This document shows, piece by piece, positions 44,607-52,520 of a stretch of 64,000 nucleotides of DNA. The stretch comes from Algoriphagus machipongonensis (GTDB taxonomy: Bacteria; Bacteroidota; Bacteroidia; Cytophagales; Cyclobacteriaceae). The stretch spans positions 1,801,001-1,865,000 of the forward strand of contig NZ_CM001023.1 in the NCBI RefSeq assembly GCF_000166275.1. The letters run 5' to 3'. Positions within the stretch are counted from its first letter, which is position 1; every line of letters starts with the position of its first letter. Both the position numbers and the translations under genes were made by a program. The notes beneath the pieces are model-generated. The model was not told the origin of the DNA, searched no databases, and worked only from the letters and a program-made list of their open reading frames with translations.

Positions 44607-45014
44607 TTACTGATCAAAGGGCAAAGCAGAACCATCTGTTTTGCCCGCTTCATTTACTGTCAAAACTTCAGTAACAACAAAATTACTAGTACCTCTCCAA
44701 GGAAGCATGCCATTGAATTCCTCGTATCGAAGTTCAACGAACTTCCCAGAGGCTCTTTCTAATTTTTTTGCAACTTCTTCATTCACTACACTGAATCTAA
44801 ATTCATTACTTTGTAAGCCTCCAGCGGTAGGGCTTTGAAAACCTTCTTGTACCACGCGGCCTTCATAGGTTTTAAAGACTACCCCTTTCTTAACAAAATA
44901 ATTGAGGCTACCTGCTTTGACCCCTTCACCAAATACGAAGTAAAACTTCCACCAAAAAAAGATCATAAAAAGTACTAAAAAGCTGATTCCGGCGATCCAA
45001 GCAAATTTCTTCAT
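44607..45014 (-). CDS. Small membrane-anchored protein of unknown function
   Basis: 135 residues. One N-terminal helix (FAWIAGISFLVLFMIFFWWKFYFVFG) then a soluble part: AGSLNYFVKKGVVFKTYEGRVVQEG...ASGKFVELRYEEFNGMLPWRGTSNFVVTEV. Proteins like this in Bacteroidota are sometimes labelled 6-phosphogluconate dehydrogenase, but no NADP-binding motif is present, so I do not use that name. Function unknown. Confidence 0.65.
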   Translation of the reverse strand: MKKFAWIAGISFLVLFMIFFWWKFYFVFGEGVKAGSLNYFVKKGVVFKTYEGRVVQEGFQSPTAGGLQSNEFRFSVVNEEVAKKLERASGKFVELRYEEFNGMLPWRGTSNFVVTEVLTVNEAGKTDGSALPFDQ

Positions 45015-45230
45015 GGCTAAATAATTATTGATTTATAAATATAGAAAGTCAACAAAATATAATCGTTTTTTGAATAATTATTTTGAAATGGATCCTTTCA
45101 ATTTTTGGAGATTGCTAAGGTTGTTTGGCTATTCAAACTCCTCTGTTGATTTTAATTTTATTGGGTTTAAGAAATCAGAAAAAGCTTAGGAGCTTGAGAA
45201 GTAAGGATAGTTGAAAATGGGCATAAAAAA

Positions 45231-45254
45231 AGCCCGAAATTTATTTCGGGCTTC
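45231..45254. terminator. Terminator after msrA/B gene
   Basis: AAGCCCGAAA and TTTCGGGCTT form a perfect 10-bp stem with a TTTA loop, preceded on the plus strand by seven A (the T-run for minus-strand transcripts). It ends the MsrA/B gene. Confidence 0.88.
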
Positions 45255-45270
45255 ATGAATTTTACTTCTT

Positions 45271-46389
45271 TTATTCTACTAACCAAATATATTCTCCATA
45301 GCCAGCAGCTTCCATCTCATCCTTTGGGATAAATTTCATCGCAGCTGAATTCATGCAATAACGAAGGTTCGTTGGATTGGGGCCGTCATAAAACACATGG
45401 CCTAAATGGCTGTCTCCCAACTTACTCCTTACTTCTACTCTAAGCATCCCTGCAGATTTGTCAACAGGCTTATCGATCAGTCTTGCGTCTATCGGCTTGG
45501 TGAAACTAGGCCATCCTGATCCGGATTCATATTTATCCTTGGAACTGAATAATGGGGCGCCAGTGACAATGTCTACATAAATTCCCGCTTCTTTGTTTCC
45601 ATTATATTCGTTTTGGAAAGCCATCTCAGTGGCTTCTTCCATGGTTACTTGGTACTGAAGATCTGTTAATTGTTTCTTCAATTCAGCCTTGGAAGGGGCA
45701 GGGTATTTTTCTTCAGATAATTCTGGCCAATGTGCTTTAATAAAGGCATCTCTACCACTTCCATTTCTGTAAGCATAGTAATCCTTTGGGTTCTTTTTAT
45801 AATAATCCTGGTGGTAATCTTCTGCAGGATAAAAGTTGGTATACTTGATAATTGGCGTCGCAACAGGCTTATCGAACTTACCTGATTTGTCAAGCGCTTT
45901 CTTGGATTCCTCGGCTACTCGTTTTTGTTCTGAATCATGGTAGAAGATGGCAGATTCATATTGACTTCCCCGGTCATAAAAAGACCCACCAACGTCTGTT
46001 GGGTCGAAAGTTTGCCAAAATATATATACAAGTTCAGAGTAACTGATTACCTCCGGATCAAAGGCAATTTGTACTGACTCTCTGTGGGAAGTTTTTCCGC
46101 TGCTTACTTCACCGTAAGTAGGGTTTTTCTCTTTTCCACCGGCATAACCTGAGGTTACTGCAATCACTCCATCGATTCCTTCAAATGGCGCTTCTACGCA
46201 CCAAAAGCAACCGCCAGCAAATGTTGCCAATTCCGTTTTACCCTTGTATTCAGCTATTTTATCTTCATCAGAACTGTTGTTCTCCTTACTTTCAGCAGGA
46301 GTATTTCCGCAGGAAACCAGTACTAAAGAAAACAATGCGACAATCAGATAGGATGATAAATTACTAATAAGTTTCATTGAGTTTTTCAT
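45271..46389 (-). CDS. msrAB: Bifunctional peptide methionine sulfoxide reductase MsrA/MsrB, lipoprotein
   Basis: 372 residues; a second Met at 46377 may be the real start. Signal and lipobox: [15 protein letters not shown]. MsrA comes first (about 50-215) with [17 protein letters not shown] catalytic Cys and [13 protein letters not shown]. MsrB follows (about 230-372) with [25 protein letters not shown] and the catalytic Cys in [12 protein letters not shown]. The MsrB zinc CxxC pairs are absent ([13 protein letters not shown] where Cys would be), so it is the metal-free form. It repairs both epimers of methionine sulfoxide in envelope proteins. Monocistronic. Confidence 0.92.
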   Translation of the reverse strand: MKNSMKLISNLSSYLIVALFSLVLVSCGNTPAESKENNSSDEDKIAEYKGKTELATFAGGCFWCVEAPFEGIDGVIAVTSGYAGGKEKNPTYGEVSSGKTSHRESVQIAFDPEVISYSELVYIFWQTFDPTDVGGSFYDRGSQYESAIFYHDSEQKRVAEESKKALDKSGKFDKPVATPIIKYTNFYPAEDYHQDYYKKNPKDYYAYRNGSGRDAFIKAHWPELSEEKYPAPSKAELKKQLTDLQYQVTMEEATEMAFQNEYNGNKEAGIYVDIVTGAPLFSSKDKYESGSGWPSFTKPIDARLIDKPVDKSAGMLRVEVRSKLGDSHLGHVFYDGPNPTNLRYCMNSAAMKFIPKDEMEAAGYGEYIWLVE

Positions 46390-46563
46390 TTGTTCAATTG
46401 TGCTCCTTTTTGGTAATGATTAAACAAGGATTTCATCCTTACTGTTCAAACAACCTTAAATTTACACTTAATATCTTTGCATAACATACGTCATAGACAG
46501 CAGGTGGGATTTCCTGAAGGTTTGGTATTGTAATCCATATGACACTTTTTTTGCCAATAACCT

Positions 46564-47085
46564 TCAGTCGTATTTTAAAAACTTTTTCAAGAAGTTCATT
46601 AATTGCTTGTATTCTTCAGGACTGAATGTCTTTTTTTCTTTTGCTTTTCTGATGGTTTCAAAGAATTCATCAAATGGGGTTTTGGTTTTCAGATGGCTGT
46701 TTTCCAAAAGCCAATTGTGCAAAAGATTGAGTTCATACTTGTTTATATCTCCATCGACAATTATTCCATAAACCAAACCTTGCAAATAGTGAAGGTCCGA
46801 TTTGACATGGTCTTTTTCCTCAAAATCATTTTTAAACTTTTGAATAGTTGATTTGAGTTCGAAAATTTCTTCTGAACCCAGAATACCTGATTTGATTATA
46901 TCTCTGATTTCGGAATAAAAAGAATGAAATGGGTCTTCTTTGCAGATACTTTCATGGGTTTGGCACCAAGACTTCAAAGCATCAAATTCACTTTTGGATA
47001 TATGGCCATCAATTGCGATTCCGTGAATCAAGCCATTCAGGTTATGGAAAGCTATTTGGGTTTGGGGGGCGATACTATCTTTCAT
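46564..47085 (-). CDS. Tandem-duplicated TerB-like small protein
   Basis: 173 residues, no signal peptide. Two similar halves: FHNLNGLIHGIAIDGHISKSEFDALKSW...DPFHSFYSEIRDIIKSG (about 14-68) and LHYLQGLVYGIIVDGDINKYELNLLHNWL...TPFDEFFETIRKAKE (about 100-150). Each has a D-G-x-I-s/n-x-x-E loop as in TerB-like or calcium-type helical domains. No recognised activity. Probably cytosolic. Confidence 0.6.
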   Translation of the reverse strand: MKDSIAPQTQIAFHNLNGLIHGIAIDGHISKSEFDALKSWCQTHESICKEDPFHSFYSEIRDIIKSGILGSEEIFELKSTIQKFKNDFEEKDHVKSDLHYLQGLVYGIIVDGDINKYELNLLHNWLLENSHLKTKTPFDEFFETIRKAKEKKTFSPEEYKQLMNFLKKFLKYD

Positions 47086-47193
47086 ATCCTATTTTTTTTA
47101 TATAAGATACAAAGTATTGATCTACAAATAAATATCAGTAAATAGGTTTTTTTAAACAATGAATAACCCCGTTTCACAACTAAATCCAAAGCC

Positions 47194-47210
47194 TATAGCC
47201 CTAGGCTATA
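47194..47210. terminator. Possible terminator hairpin after histidine kinase gene
   Basis: TATAGCC-cta-GGCTATA, a 7-bp stem 7 nt past the kinase stop codon. There is no clear T-run. Confidence 0.3.
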
Positions 47211-47216
47211 ATCACT

Positions 47217-48569
47217 CTATCTGAAATTCAGTGTAAACACGGTTTTTTCTCCAGGTATAGAAGTTACCTGAAGGCTTCCTCTGTGTAGGTTCATGATTTG
47301 TCTGGAGATTGCCAACCCAATTCCCGAACCGGTTTTTTTGGTAGTATAGAACGGAACAAAAATCCTTTCCAGCGCCTCTGGAATTATGCCCGGTCCATGA
47401 TCCTCTACCCTCAACATGGTTCCCAAATCTCCCTGAGAAATTGCCGAAAGCCAAATCGTCCGCTCTTTATGATTTTGGATAGATTCACTGGCATTTTTCA
47501 TCAGGTTGATCAAGATCATTGTAATCTGATCATGGTCACATAATATTGATAAATCATCAGGCTGAATGTCTGTTTTAATTTTGATATCGGAGCCTTTTAG
47601 GTCTTCCTTCATCAATATCAGCACATTCTCGAAGAGCGATTTTACAGATACCAGTTCCTTTTTAGGCAATGGAATATTGGTGTAATCCCGATAAGCATTC
47701 ACAAAATTCACCAAGCCCTTACTTCTGTTGGCAATCGTGTCCAAGCCTTCCTGAATATCTTGATACCCATCTTTCTTGATCAAAAAACCTTCTTTTTGCA
47801 CATAACTGTCCTCTTCCAATATGGTACTTAAGGAGTCCACTAAACTGGAAATTGGGGTGATTGAGTTCATGATTTCATGTCTCAGAACCTTGGTGAGGTT
47901 TTGCCAGGCCTCCAATTCATTGGATTGAAGTTCTGCATTAATGTTTTGCAAAGAGAGCAAGGTCCAACTTAACCCACCCATTTTTAAGGAGGTGGACTGT
48001 ATGATCAAATGAAGGTTGGGGTTCACTCGATAAGAAACACGCTGGCCGGGTTTCATCTCCATGACCTGTTCCAATAAACCTTTAGAAAGCTTCCCTAAAT
48101 CAGAGATGTCCCGAAATTGGGGGATTTGTAACAGATGTTTCGCGGCATTATTAATTACCCCGATTTTCCCTTCTGCATTGAAAGAGATAATACCAGAGTT
48201 AATGTGCTGAATAATTACTTGAAGGAACAGCATTTGTTCCTCCTTTTCCGCTCTCGTTTGCTTGAACACATTCATGACTTCGTTGAAAGCCATGTTTACC
48301 TCCCGAAAAGACTGGCCCATTTGACTATCCGAGGTAAAAGAGCTGGAGAAATCTGTATATCGAATAGAGTCCAAGAAACGGGCAAGCTTATGGTTGACTG
48401 AATTTACATAGTAAATCAGTTCACCAATTTGAACCATGGCAATAAACCCTAAAATGGCGGGAGCAAGCCAGAGATCTTGACTGTAATAAAGCCAAAGCCC
48501 CAAGTAGAGGCAGAAGATGATCATCAGAATCCGTATCCCGACACCAACCGAAAACCTCTTATAAACCAT
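47217..48569 (-). CDS. NtrY-like sensor histidine kinase
   Basis: 450 residues. Two N-terminal membrane helices (IRILMIIFCLYLGLWLYY; LAPAILGFIAMVQIGELIYY), a linker, a PAS-like part (about 105-215: GIISFNAEGKIGVINNAAKHLLQIP), the dimerisation helix with the phospho-His in VLRHEIMNSITPISSL (about 230), and the ATPase with N-box LINLMKNASESI, G1 RVEDHGPGIIPEAL and G2 TTKKTGSGIGLAISRQI. The sensing domain is short, so the signal is probably in or at the membrane. Its ATG overlaps the response regulator end by 11 nt, so the two form a two-component operon. Confidence 0.9.
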   Translation of the reverse strand: MVYKRFSVGVGIRILMIIFCLYLGLWLYYSQDLWLAPAILGFIAMVQIGELIYYVNSVNHKLARFLDSIRYTDFSSSFTSDSQMGQSFREVNMAFNEVMNVFKQTRAEKEEQMLFLQVIIQHINSGIISFNAEGKIGVINNAAKHLLQIPQFRDISDLGKLSKGLLEQVMEMKPGQRVSYRVNPNLHLIIQSTSLKMGGLSWTLLSLQNINAELQSNELEAWQNLTKVLRHEIMNSITPISSLVDSLSTILEEDSYVQKEGFLIKKDGYQDIQEGLDTIANRSKGLVNFVNAYRDYTNIPLPKKELVSVKSLFENVLILMKEDLKGSDIKIKTDIQPDDLSILCDHDQITMILINLMKNASESIQNHKERTIWLSAISQGDLGTMLRVEDHGPGIIPEALERIFVPFYTTKKTGSGIGLAISRQIMNLHRGSLQVTSIPGEKTVFTLNFR

Positions 48570-49947
48570 ATTTTTCTAATCTGCGGTAAAGGGATGAGCG
48601 AGTAAGACCTAATTCCTCTGCCGCTCGAGTAATATGGCCATTGTGTTTTTGAAGTGCTTTACGAATTAAGATTCGTTCCACATCTTCAATATTTAAATGA
48701 TCCAGACTGACGGATTCTTCCTGCTTTTCAGGTTGTCCCATTTTTTGAAGGAATAAATCCTCTGGTTGCAGAACATTATGATTACTCATGATGACAGCAC
48801 GCTCAATACTATGCTGTAGTTCACGGATGTTTCCAGGCCAGTGATACTTCATCATTCGTTTTAATAGAGGTTCTGATGCTTTCCGGATATCCTTATTGTA
48901 TTTCTTGGAATAAAAGGTAATGAAGTGATTTGCCAGCAAGATGATATCATCGGCCCTTTCTCTTAATGGAGGGAGATTAATTTCAATGGTATTAATTCGA
49001 TAGAGTAAATCTTGTCTAAAAGTATTGTCATATACCATATTATGTATAGGCATATTCGTCGCCGAAATTAAGCGAATATTTACTTCAACAGCTCTATTGG
49101 CACCCACTCGGGTAACTTGTCTGTTTTGTAATACAGCTAAGAGTTTGGCTTGAAGCGGTAAGGGAAGATTTCCAATTTCATCTAAAAACAAGGTGCCTTT
49201 ATGCGCTTGTTCAAATCGGCCGGCACGATCATCTTTGGCATCTGTAAAAGATCCTTTTTTATGTCCAAAAAGCTCTGACTCAAATAGAGTCTGCGTGATA
49301 GATCCTAAGTCAACTCCCACAAAAGCTTCTTTGCTTCTTCTGGAATGACGGTGAATCGCTCTTGCTATCAACTCTTTTCCGGTACCATTTTCACCTAATA
49401 TCAAAACATTGGCATCAGTGGCAGCCACTCTTTCGATAGTTTCATACACTTTTTGCATGGCAGGACTTTGACCGATAATCTCGGTGAATTTCCTGTCCAT
49501 ATCTTGTTCAAGCGTTTGCTTCTGGTCTTTTAGTAAGTCTACTTCGAGTTTCTTTTGCCTTAATTTCAAAGCTGAGTTTAATGTGGCAAGAAGCCTCTCA
49601 TTTTCCCATGGCTTTAATACAAAATCGGTAGCTCCTTCTTTAATAGCGCGAACAGCCAAGTTAACATCGCCATAAGCTGTGATCAAAACAACTACTGCTG
49701 ATGGATCTAATTCCAGGATACGATCTAGCCAGTAAAAACCCTCTTGTCCCGAACTCACATCTTTCGTAAAGTTCATGTCCAGCATAATGACATCATAATT
49801 TTCATTATGGGTTAAAATCGGAAGTAAATCAGGGTTTGTCTCGGTATCAACCTGTGCAAAATGCCTTTTGAGAAAAATTTTGGCTGCCTTTAATAGGTCT
49901 TCATTATCATCAATAATGAGAATTTTGCCGCTTTTATACTCGCTCAT
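48559..49947 (-). CDS. NtrC-like sigma-54-dependent response regulator
   Basis: 462 residues. Receiver (1-125) with acidic DDN (14-16), acceptor Asp in IMLDMNF (about 57), T/S in LITAYGD and Lys in LKPWEN; AAA+ domain (about 155-380) with Walker A GENGTGKE, Walker B GTLFLDEIGNL, R-finger region and FRQDLLYR; C-terminal Fis-type helix-turn-helix (HITRAAEELGLTRSSLYRRLEKYGL). The sigma-54-contacting loop reads GSFTDA instead of GAFTGA. Such variants may be usual in Bacteroidota (from memory) but should alter the contact. Likely controls the divergent HlyD/ABC operon. Confidence 0.93.
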   Translation of the reverse strand: MSEYKSGKILIIDDNEDLLKAAKIFLKRHFAQVDTETNPDLLPILTHNENYDVIMLDMNFTKDVSSGQEGFYWLDRILELDPSAVVVLITAYGDVNLAVRAIKEGATDFVLKPWENERLLATLNSALKLRQKKLEVDLLKDQKQTLEQDMDRKFTEIIGQSPAMQKVYETIERVAATDANVLILGENGTGKELIARAIHRHSRRSKEAFVGVDLGSITQTLFESELFGHKKGSFTDAKDDRAGRFEQAHKGTLFLDEIGNLPLPLQAKLLAVLQNRQVTRVGANRAVEVNIRLISATNMPIHNMVYDNTFRQDLLYRINTIEINLPPLRERADDIILLANHFITFYSKKYNKDIRKASEPLLKRMMKYHWPGNIRELQHSIERAVIMSNHNVLQPEDLFLQKMGQPEKQEESVSLDHLNIEDVERILIRKALQKHNGHITRAAEELGLTRSSLYRRLEKYGL

Positions 49948-50147
49948 TTATACTGTATTTAATTTAAAGAGTTGGTTCAGGTATTTAAGGAACCTTATGA
50001 ATAACAATCTTAAGTATTCCAAAAGCATACCGATTTACACTTTTAGACAAAATTCAAATTAAATCTTGTTCTATCTCAGAATAGAAGCCCTTTTAATGAA
50101 TTTTATTTTTATTCACTTCTTTCTAAAAATACGAAAGATTGAGCGGG

Positions 50148-50176
50148 TTTTGTTCGCTCACGAACAAAAATGTTCG
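50148..50176. promoter_or_regulatory. TGTTCG-N4-CGAACA palindrome, candidate enhancer site
   Basis: TTTTGTTCG (50148-50156) and CGAACAAAA (50161-50169) are perfect 9-base arms with CTCA between, followed by a third half-site TGTTCG at 50171-50176. It lies about 107 nt upstream of the predicted start of the HlyD operon, a usual place for NtrC-type upstream activating sites. Confidence 0.55.
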
Positions 50177-50238
50177 GGAGCTTCAGTAGTAAAATTCCTT
50201 AAACCTTTATAATAAGCCTGAAAACGCCCTTTTTTTGA

Positions 50239-50254
50239 TGGCATACCATTTGGC
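50239..50254 (+). promoter_or_regulatory. Sigma-54-like promoter for efflux operon
   Basis: TGGCA-N6-TTG with correct spacing against TGGCACG-N4-TTGCW; the -12 element reads TTGGC, with GG replacing GC. Start of transcription would be near 50265, about 25 nt before the ATG at 50290. Imperfect but well placed opposite an NtrC-type regulator. Confidence 0.45.
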
Positions 50255-50289
50255 ATAAGGGTATCAGCCGAAAAAGGCAGATACACACA

Positions 50290-51537
50290 ATGGATAGAAA
50301 AATAAAAAAGAAAACCTGGACTCCCAGGAAAATTGCTTGGATTGCTGGCGGTGTCATATTGGTCGCTGGAATTATTTATCAAATCGGATTTGCGGATCAT
50401 CGATCTACAATGAATGTGGAACAGGATAGACTTAGTGTTGCCACTGTGAAGACAGGGGAATTTACTGACTACATTCTCGTTTCCGGCCAAATCGAACCTG
50501 CGCAGACATTTTACCTGGATGCGGTAGAAGGGGGGATGGTCGCTGAGATAGTTCGTGAGTCTGGAGCGCTAGTAGATGTCGGAGATACCATCTTGATGAT
50601 GGCCAATTCTAATTTGCAGCTAGATGTAATGCAGAGGGAAACTATGCTTTACGAGCAAATTAATAACCTCCGTCAGACTAGACTTTTTCTGGATCAGAAT
50701 GATTTGAGTCAGCAAGGGCAATTGGCAGAGATCGATTATCAGATTAGCTTACTTGAGCCTCAGTATAAAAGATTCAAAGAGCTACATGAGAAAAAGCTGG
50801 TTTCGGATCGAGAATTTGAAGAAGTAAAAGAGCAGTACGAATATAATCTGAAAAGAAAAGAATTGACTTATGCTTCTTACAGAAGTGACTCTATAGCAAG
50901 GTCTTATCAGCTTCAGCAGTTGAGACAATCTGAAAATAGAATGAACGCTTCCTTAGATGGTGTAGGTAATATTTTGAATAACCTGGTGATTAAAGCCCCG
51001 ATTTCCGGTCAACTGGCAATGGAACAAATTGAGGTGGGTCAGGCGATTAATTCAGGCGAGCGATACGGTCAGATAGATGTGTTGGATGAATTTAAAGTTC
51101 GTGTGCCAATCGATGAATTATACCTTCCGAGAATTGGACAAGGTTTGAAAGGAAAGTTCACATTGAGTGGAGTAGACCATGAGCTTGAAATCATGAAAAT
51201 CTATCCAACTATCACCAATGGTCGATTTGAAGTAGATATGAAGTTTACAGGGGAGAGTCCACAAGGAATTAGAAGAGGACAAAGTGTGAGAATTAGGTTG
51301 GAGCTTGGTGATTCTGAGCAGAGTTTATTATTGCCAACAGGTGGTTTCTTTAAGGATACTGGAGGAAACTGGGTATTTGTCTTGAATTCTTCTGGAAATG
51401 CAGAAAAGAGAAATATCCGACTGGGAAGGAAAAACCCAGAGTATTATGAAGTCTTAGAAGGATTAGTAGAAGGAGAAAAAGTAATTGTCTCTGGATATGA
51501 AAACTTTGGTGACAACGAGATTTTGAACTTGAATTAG
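50290..51537 (+). CDS. HlyD-family membrane fusion protein (efflux adaptor)
   Basis: 415 residues. A basic start (MDRKIKKKTWTPRK) and one membrane helix (IAWIAGGVILVAGIIYQIG), then the lipoyl-like half (GQIEPAQTFYLDAVEGGMVAEIVRESGALVDVGDTILMM), a long coiled-coil hairpin (about 115-225), the second lipoyl half (LVIKAPISGQLAMEQIEVGQAINSGE) and beta-barrel/membrane-proximal domains. It links inner-membrane MacB-like ABC proteins with an outer-membrane channel. First gene of the operon, 105 nt before the ATPase. Confidence 0.88.
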   Translation: MDRKIKKKTWTPRKIAWIAGGVILVAGIIYQIGFADHRSTMNVEQDRLSVATVKTGEFTDYILVSGQIEPAQTFYLDAVEGGMVAEIVRESGALVDVGDTILMMANSNLQLDVMQRETMLYEQINNLRQTRLFLDQNDLSQQGQLAEIDYQISLLEPQYKRFKELHEKKLVSDREFEEVKEQYEYNLKRKELTYASYRSDSIARSYQLQQLRQSENRMNASLDGVGNILNNLVIKAPISGQLAMEQIEVGQAINSGERYGQIDVLDEFKVRVPIDELYLPRIGQGLKGKFTLSGVDHELEIMKIYPTITNGRFEVDMKFTGESPQGIRRGQSVRIRLELGDSEQSLLLPTGGFFKDTGGNWVFVLNSSGNAEKRNIRLGRKNPEYYEVLEGLVEGEKVIVSGYENFGDNEILNLN

Positions 51538-51642
51538 TGAAAAAGAGGGGCATAGGATGTCTGATGTAGGATACATTCCCTCTCAATCTCTAAAGACCAT
51601 AATTATTGAAACTCAAAAAATAAATTAAAACCTTAAATACAC

Positions 51643-52341
51643 ATGCAAAACGTAATCAAAACCGTCAATCTTAGAAAGATGTATGCGACTGAAGAGGTGG
51701 AAACCACTGCTTTGGATAGCATTCAGATCGAAATCAAGAAAGGTGAATTTGTCGCTATTATGGGGCCTTCTGGATGTGGTAAATCCACATTATTGAACAT
51801 CCTTGGATTATTGGATAATCCAGATGATGGAGAATACCATTTTCTAGATCAGGAAGTAGCTAGATTTTCAGAAAGACAGAGATCTTCTCTAAGAAAAGGG
51901 AACATCGGATTTGTATTCCAGAGCTTTAACCTGATCGATGAATTGACAGTATTCGAAAATGTGGAGCTTCCACTATTATACTTGAAAATCCCTGCTGATG
52001 AGCGCAAGACAAGAGTTGAAGAGGTATTGACTCGTATGAATATCATGCATAGAAGAAATCACTTCCCTCAGCAGCTTTCAGGTGGTCAGCAGCAGCGTGT
52101 GGCGATTGCAAGAGCTATCGTGGCAAAGCCTTCTGTGATCCTTGCCGATGAGCCTACAGGTAACTTGGATTCTACCAATGGTGAAGAAGTAATGAGACTT
52201 CTGGAAGAATTAAATAATGAAGGAACTACCATCGTAATGGTTACTCACTCACCGCATGATGCTAATTATGCTCACAGAGTCATCAATCTATTTGATGGTA
52301 AAGTGGTGACTGAAAATATCCGCGAGCAGTTTCATGTTTAA
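51643..52341 (+). CDS. MacB/LolD-type ABC transporter ATP-binding protein
   Basis: 232 residues. Walker A GPSGCGKST (about 38-46), Q-loop VFQSFNLIDEL, signature QLSGGQQQR (about 143), Walker B VILADEPTGNLDS (about 162-174) and H-loop VTHSPHDA. The NLDS D-loop and size are typical of the LolD/MacB (FtsE-like) branch that powers FtsX-type permeases by mechanotransmission. It follows HlyD and precedes the two permeases. Confidence 0.93.
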   Translation: MQNVIKTVNLRKMYATEEVETTALDSIQIEIKKGEFVAIMGPSGCGKSTLLNILGLLDNPDDGEYHFLDQEVARFSERQRSSLRKGNIGFVFQSFNLIDELTVFENVELPLLYLKIPADERKTRVEEVLTRMNIMHRRNHFPQQLSGGQQQRVAIARAIVAKPSVILADEPTGNLDSTNGEEVMRLLEELNNEGTTIVMVTHSPHDANYAHRVINLFDGKVVTENIREQFHV

Positions 52342-52520
52342 AATATAAAAATTGGAAAATTCTAAAATTTGAAAATTGGTCTATTCAATTCATTGATTTT
52401 CAGTGAATAGTAGAGTTTTTATTGTGAAAACTTACCAATTTTCATTTTTTGGATTTAGAATAAATAAGGTTCTAAAATTTTTCAATTTTTCAATGTTCCA
52501 ATTATACAATTAACACTCCC
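52342..52520. repeat. Nested AT-rich inverted repeats between ATPase and permease genes
   Basis: Perfect inverted arms TGAAAATTGGT (52370-52380) / ACCAATTTTCA (52434-52444), enclosing CTATTCA (52381-52387) / TGAATAG (52404-52410). TTCTAAAATTT occurs twice and ATTGGAA/TTCCAAT flank the whole. It looks like a degenerate palindromic intergenic element rather than a promoter. Confidence 0.45.

Larger units (their letters stand above)
49948..50289. other. Divergent control region between NtrC-like gene and efflux operon
   Basis: 342 bases. The left 180 bases are AT-rich without clear structure. The right part has a TGTTCG palindrome (50148-50176) and a sigma-54-like promoter (50239-50254), listed separately. 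No coding frame. Confidence 0.6.

Noticed and set aside
44607..45014. 6-phosphogluconate dehydrogenase name for the small membrane protein
   Set aside because: No Rossmann GxGxxG motif and only 135 residues; the label used for such proteins would be a transferred misannotation.
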